In this document: positions 60,960 to 64,000 of the stretch, piece by piece | How the letters are laid out: each line of letters opens with the position of its first letter | Position numbering within the stretch: the stretch's first letter is position 1 | From: Terriglobia bacterium | GTDB taxonomy: Bacteria > Acidobacteriota > Terriglobia > Bryobacterales > Bryobacteraceae | Direction: 5' to 3' | DNA: 64,000 nt | Assembly (NCBI GenBank): GCA_021325235.1 | Contig: JAJPHN010000032.1 | Span: 1 to 64,000 of the forward strand | Program-made: the position numbers and the translations under genes | The notes under the pieces: generated by a model | What the model saw: only the letters and a program-made list of their open reading frames with translations | What the model was told of the DNA's origin: nothing | Database searches by the model: none

Positions 60960-62108
60960 TCAGTTCGTTCCCGCGTGTGCAATCCAGCCGCCGCCCAGCA
61001 CCAGATCGCCGCTGTAAAAGACCGCGGCCTGGCCGGGCGTGATCGCGCGTTGCGGCTCCTCGAATTCTACTCTCACGCGCGTTGCCGTATCGGTCGGCAC
61101 AAGCGTGGCTTTCGCGGGCACGTGCTTATTGCGAATCTTCACCTCGGCCGTCCGCGGCTCGAGAACAGGCGCGATGGAAACCCAGTTCACATCGGTCGCG
61201 ATCAGACTGGAGCGGTGAAGATCTGCTCCCGCGCCGACAATCACCCGCTGAGAAGCTGGCTCGGTCGCAATCACATACAGCGGCTCACGAGCGGCAATGC
61301 GCAGCCCGCGGCGCTGACCGACCGTGTAGTGGTGCGTTCCCTGATGCCGGCCCAGCACGCGCCCTGCTGTGTCGACGATCTCGCCTTCCGTTTGTGAAGC
61401 GTCAATATCCTGCTCGCGAAAGTAGGCCTCAATGAACGCCGCATAATCGCCATTCGGCACAAAACAGATCTCCTGGCTGTCGTTCTTCTGCGCTACAGGC
61501 AGGCCAAGCTGCTCAGCCAGCTTTCGCACCTCCGGCTTGGTCATGTGTCCAAGAGGGAACAAAGTGCGCGCCAGCTGCTGTTGTGTCAATCCGAAAAGGA
61601 AGTATGTCTGATCCTTGCTCTGGTCGGCGCCGGTGCGCATTTCGTAGCGCCCAGTCGCTTCGTTGTAGGAGACCCGCGCATAGTGGCCAGTGGCAATTTT
61701 CTCTGCGCCAACACCATCGGCCATCTCCAGGAACTGATCGAACTTGATGAAGTTGTTGCAGAGGGTACAGGGAATCGGCGTGCGTCCGGCCAGATAATCG
61801 CTCACGAAAGGCTTCACCACCTGCTCTTCGAAGCGCTCTTCGAAATTGACCACGTAATACGGAATATCAAGTTGCGAAGCCACAAAGCGCGCATCATACA
61901 CGTCGTCGAGGGAACAACAGCGTCCGGTTGCGCCAGTTTCGGGGACAAGCTCTGGTAATCGGCGCTGGTTCCAGAGCTGCATGGTGAGCCCGACCACCTG
62001 AAAGCCCTCGCGCTTGAGCAAAGCGGCTACGACAGAACTATCCACGCCGCCCGACATGGCGACCGCGATCGGCGTATCAGTAAGCGGCAAGCTGCGGCCT
62101 CCGCTCAC
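60960..62108 (-). CDS. mnmA: tRNA-specific 2-thiouridylase
   Basis: A 382-residue MnmA, which thiolates U34 of tRNAs for Lys, Glu and Gln. PP-loop MSGGVDSS (18-25), catalytic Cys117 (CTLCNNFIKFD) and Cys215 (SQEICFVPNGDY) are in place. GTG 62108 overlaps the iscS end by 32 nt; a shorter TTG start is possible. Its neighbour is the sulfur donor enzyme, which fits the sulfur relay. Confidence 0.95.
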   Translation of the reverse strand: MSGGRSLPLTDTPIAVAMSGGVDSSVVAALLKREGFQVVGLTMQLWNQRRLPELVPETGATGRCCSLDDVYDARFVASQLDIPYYVVNFEERFEEQVVKPFVSDYLAGRTPIPCTLCNNFIKFDQFLEMADGVGAEKIATGHYARVSYNEATGRYEMRTGADQSKDQTYFLFGLTQQQLARTLFPLGHMTKPEVRKLAEQLGLPVAQKNDSQEICFVPNGDYAAFIEAYFREQDIDASQTEGEIVDTAGRVLGRHQGTHHYTVGQRRGLRIAAREPLYVIATEPASQRVIVGAGADLHRSSLIATDVNWVSIAPVLEPRTAEVKIRNKHVPAKATLVPTDTATRVRVEFEEPQRAITPGQAAVFYSGDLVLGGGWIAHAGTN

Positions 62109-63231
62109 GACTTTTGCGCAAACGCCTGACGATTCCGACTACAGCATCGGCCAGCTGATCCACATCGTGCAAAGTATTACTCCGGCCGAAGGAAAAACGG
62201 ACGGAAGAACGCGCCTCGGCAGCGCTTCGTCCCATCGCGAGCAGGACGTGCGACGGCTCAATCGACCCGCTGCTGCAGGCCGAGCCGGTGGAAACAGCGA
62301 AGCCGGCTGTATCGAGCGCGATCAGCATCGTCTCGCCCGAGATACCCCGGAACAGAACGTTGCTGGTATTCGGCAGGCGGTCCTCTGTATGCGCATTGAT
62401 CTCGATATCGTCCAGTGTTTCGAGAAGCTGGCGCTCGAAGCGGTCGCGCAACGCACCGAGCTCATGCGCTGGATACTCAGCGAGCAGTTTGCAGGCACAA
62501 GCGAACGCCATTACCCCGGGTACGCTCTCGGTTCCGGGCCGGCGTCCGCGTTCGTGCCGGCCCCCGAACTGAATCGCGCGGATCGGCGTGTCTTTGCGCA
62601 CGAACAAGGCGCCGATGCCCTTCGGCCCGTAAATCTTGTGCGCGCTGATCGAGTACAGATCGACTCCGAGCCGTTCGAGATCCACGGGTATTTTCCCGAA
62701 TGCCTGCACACCGTCCGAGTGGAGATAAATCTTCTGGCCGGCCGCGCGTCTGGCTCGCACGACTTCGGCGATTTCACCAATACGCTGTATCGCACCGGTC
62801 TCGTTGTTGGCATGCATGACAGAAACCAGCACGGTCTCCTCGCGGATGGCGGCATCGATCTCGCCGGTTAAAGAGCCAGTAAAGGAGACATCGCATCCTT
62901 CGCGAGCAAGCTGACGTACCGGCTCGAGCACGGCTGGATGCTCCATGGCCGTGGTTACCACGTGGCGCCGGCTCGACCGATCGCCGCAAGCGATTCCGAA
63001 GATTGCCAGATTGTTCGATTCCGTGCCGCCGCTGGTGAATACCAGCTCCTGCGCTGCACAATTCAGTACCCGCGCGATCGACAGGCGCGACTGCTCCAGC
63101 TGCTTGCGTGCGTCCTGGCCTGCGCGATGACTGCTTGAGGCATTCCCGGGCACTCCGCGTAGTGCCGCCGCGTAAACATCGGCCACCTCGGGCGCCACCG
63201 GCGTCGTCGCATTGTGATCAAAATAGCGCAA
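62077..63231 (-). CDS. iscS: Cysteine desulfurase (IscS/NifS type)
   Basis: A 384-residue PLP enzyme that releases sulfur from cysteine for Fe-S clusters and tRNA thiolation. PLP Lys199 lies in SISAHKIYGPKG, and catalytic Cys319 in STGSACSSGS. The FDHNATTP N-terminus and the end overlapping mnmA fit a role in supplying MnmA. No iscU is adjacent. Name by family; NifS is an alternative. Confidence 0.93.
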   Translation of the reverse strand: MRYFDHNATTPVAPEVADVYAAALRGVPGNASSSHRAGQDARKQLEQSRLSIARVLNCAAQELVFTSGGTESNNLAIFGIACGDRSSRRHVVTTAMEHPAVLEPVRQLAREGCDVSFTGSLTGEIDAAIREETVLVSVMHANNETGAIQRIGEIAEVVRARRAAGQKIYLHSDGVQAFGKIPVDLERLGVDLYSISAHKIYGPKGIGALFVRKDTPIRAIQFGGRHERGRRPGTESVPGVMAFACACKLLAEYPAHELGALRDRFERQLLETLDDIEINAHTEDRLPNTSNVLFRGISGETMLIALDTAGFAVSTGSACSSGSIEPSHVLLAMGRSAAEARSSVRFSFGRSNTLHDVDQLADAVVGIVRRLRKSRERRPQLAAY

Positions 63232-63290
63232 GGAGTGAGTATGAAATCAGCCTGCTGGTAGAGCCGGCTCATCTACAATTTTACCAGCGC

Positions 63291-64000
63291 ATGGCATCTT
63301 CCATCCTCACGCTGATCACCGATTTCGGCGCGAAAGATCACTATGTCGGAACGATGAAGGGCGTCATCCTGAGCATTTTTCCCGACGCGCGGCTGGTTGA
63401 TATCACGCACGAAATCCCGCCTTTTTCCATTCACGAAGGCGCCTACGCCCTGGCACAATCGGTGCCGCATTTTCCCCCGGGAACGGTGCATCTGATCGTC
63501 GTCGATCCGGGAGTCGGAACCAGCCGCCGCGCGATTCTGGCGGAAGCCAACAAGCAATTCTTCATTGCGCCCGACAACGGCGTACTCAGCCTCGTGCTAC
63601 GCAGCTGCCGGACGTATCAAATTCGAGAGCTGACCAATCGCGCGTTGTGGCGACCGTCACTCTCCTCTACCTTTCATGGGCGCGACATCTTCGCCCCGGT
63701 TGCAGCCGTTATCGCCGGCGGCAAATCACAACCCGAAGATGCCGGACCGCTTATCGAGGATCCAATTTTTCTCCCGGATCTCGAGCCGCAGTTGCTCGCC
63801 GACGGTGCATGGCGAGGCGTTGTGCTCAGCGTCGATCACTTCGGGAACGTGATCACAAATTTCGCGCGCGACCGCTTCCTCGAAAACCTTCAAAACGGAT
63901 ACGCGCTCGCCACCGGTTCACACCTGGTCACGCGCTTTCACAAAACCTTCGGCGAGGCGCCGAGTCACGAAATTTTCGCTTACGCGGGTAGCTCAGGCTA
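63291..64000 (+). CDS. SAM hydroxide adenosyltransferase (SAM hydrolase), partial
   Basis: The first 236 residues of a DUF62/SAM chlorinase-fluorinase-family protein, running off the right edge. Motifs: ITDFGAKDHYVGTMKG, VHLIVVDPGVGT, FIAPDNGVLS and FHGRDIFAPVAAVIAGG, and VDHFGNVITNF. Most bacterial members hydrolyse SAM to adenosine and methionine. ATG 63291 lies in a 59-bp divergent gap from iscS. Confidence 0.92.
   Translation, partial: MASSILTLITDFGAKDHYVGTMKGVILSIFPDARLVDITHEIPPFSIHEGAYALAQSVPHFPPGTVHLIVVDPGVGTSRRAILAEANKQFFIAPDNGVLSLVLRSCRTYQIRELTNRALWRPSLSSTFHGRDIFAPVAAVIAGGKSQPEDAGPLIEDPIFLPDLEPQLLADGAWRGVVLSVDHFGNVITNFARDRFLENLQNGYALATGSHLVTRFHKTFGEAPSHEIFAYAGSSG

Overview
The window reads as chromosomal core genome of a high-GC Gram-negative bacterium. 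The most likely source is an acidobacterium of the Solibacter/Bryobacter type. This is an inference from gene content: a lipid A-type acyltransferase (outer membrane) beside a BshB1-type bacillithiol deacetylase, a type II isocitrate dehydrogenase, LssY_C, DUF892, DUF2306, PadR and DinB family proteins, a GPRT/KHG-motif protein of a kind common in acidobacteria, and frequent GTG or TTG starts with 4-nt stop/start overlaps. No rRNA, CRISPR array, insertion sequence or integrase is visible. One tRNA (Val, anticodon CAC) is present. Coding density is very high.

Left third (1-22 kb). A minus-strand run holds a GPRT/KHG-motif protein, icd, purE, purK and an NRAMP-like transporter. It is followed by a plus-strand Sco1/DUF420/methyltransferase trio, a minus-strand MBOAT plus SGNH O-acylation pair behind a strong 5' hairpin, and a DUF892 protein opposite a histone-H1-like basic protein. 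Then come a receiver-only regulator, a small secreted protein, a large AsmA protein, a DUF2306 membrane pair, a decayed GNAT acetyltransferase, malQ, a PadR regulator with a partner, and a YkgJ/RmuC pair.

Middle (22-44 kb). A minus-strand chain (LssY_C protein, MFS carrier, PAS histidine kinase) leads to tRNA-Val. A plus-strand chain carries a TPR protein, a ClC transporter and an M29 aminopeptidase. A FliA-type sigma factor diverges from its FlgM-type antagonist, with a sigma-28-like promoter ahead of the sigma gene. A long minus-strand unit runs ftsY, ribD, ribE, oligopeptidase B, a 34-codon membrane ORF and a GRP/DMT-type transporter. A CHASE3 histidine kinase, a methyltransferase-like protein, a GH16 and GH43-like pair and an orphan HlyD/EmrA adaptor follow.

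Right third (44-64 kb). A 1083-residue orphan protein with phage-tail-like and FCCH-like segments is the least ordinary gene in the window. After it come a beta-propeller/DinB/MFS unit and a plus-strand run of SPOR protein, cysS, trans-sulfuration enzyme, sugar transferase, pyrE-like gene, two small secreted proteins and bshB1. A minus-strand run (iscS, mnmA, lpxL-like, a TlpA-like protein with an apparent 3' frameshift, a Tat-type aldo/keto reductase) and a SAM hydrolase cut by the window edge close the window. The cysteine theme (CysS, trans-sulfuration, BshB1, IscS, MnmA) links much of this part.

Limits: all names rest on reading motifs by eye. Starts were chosen from ribosome-binding sites, overlaps and family length. 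Functions of the hypothetical genes are not claimed.
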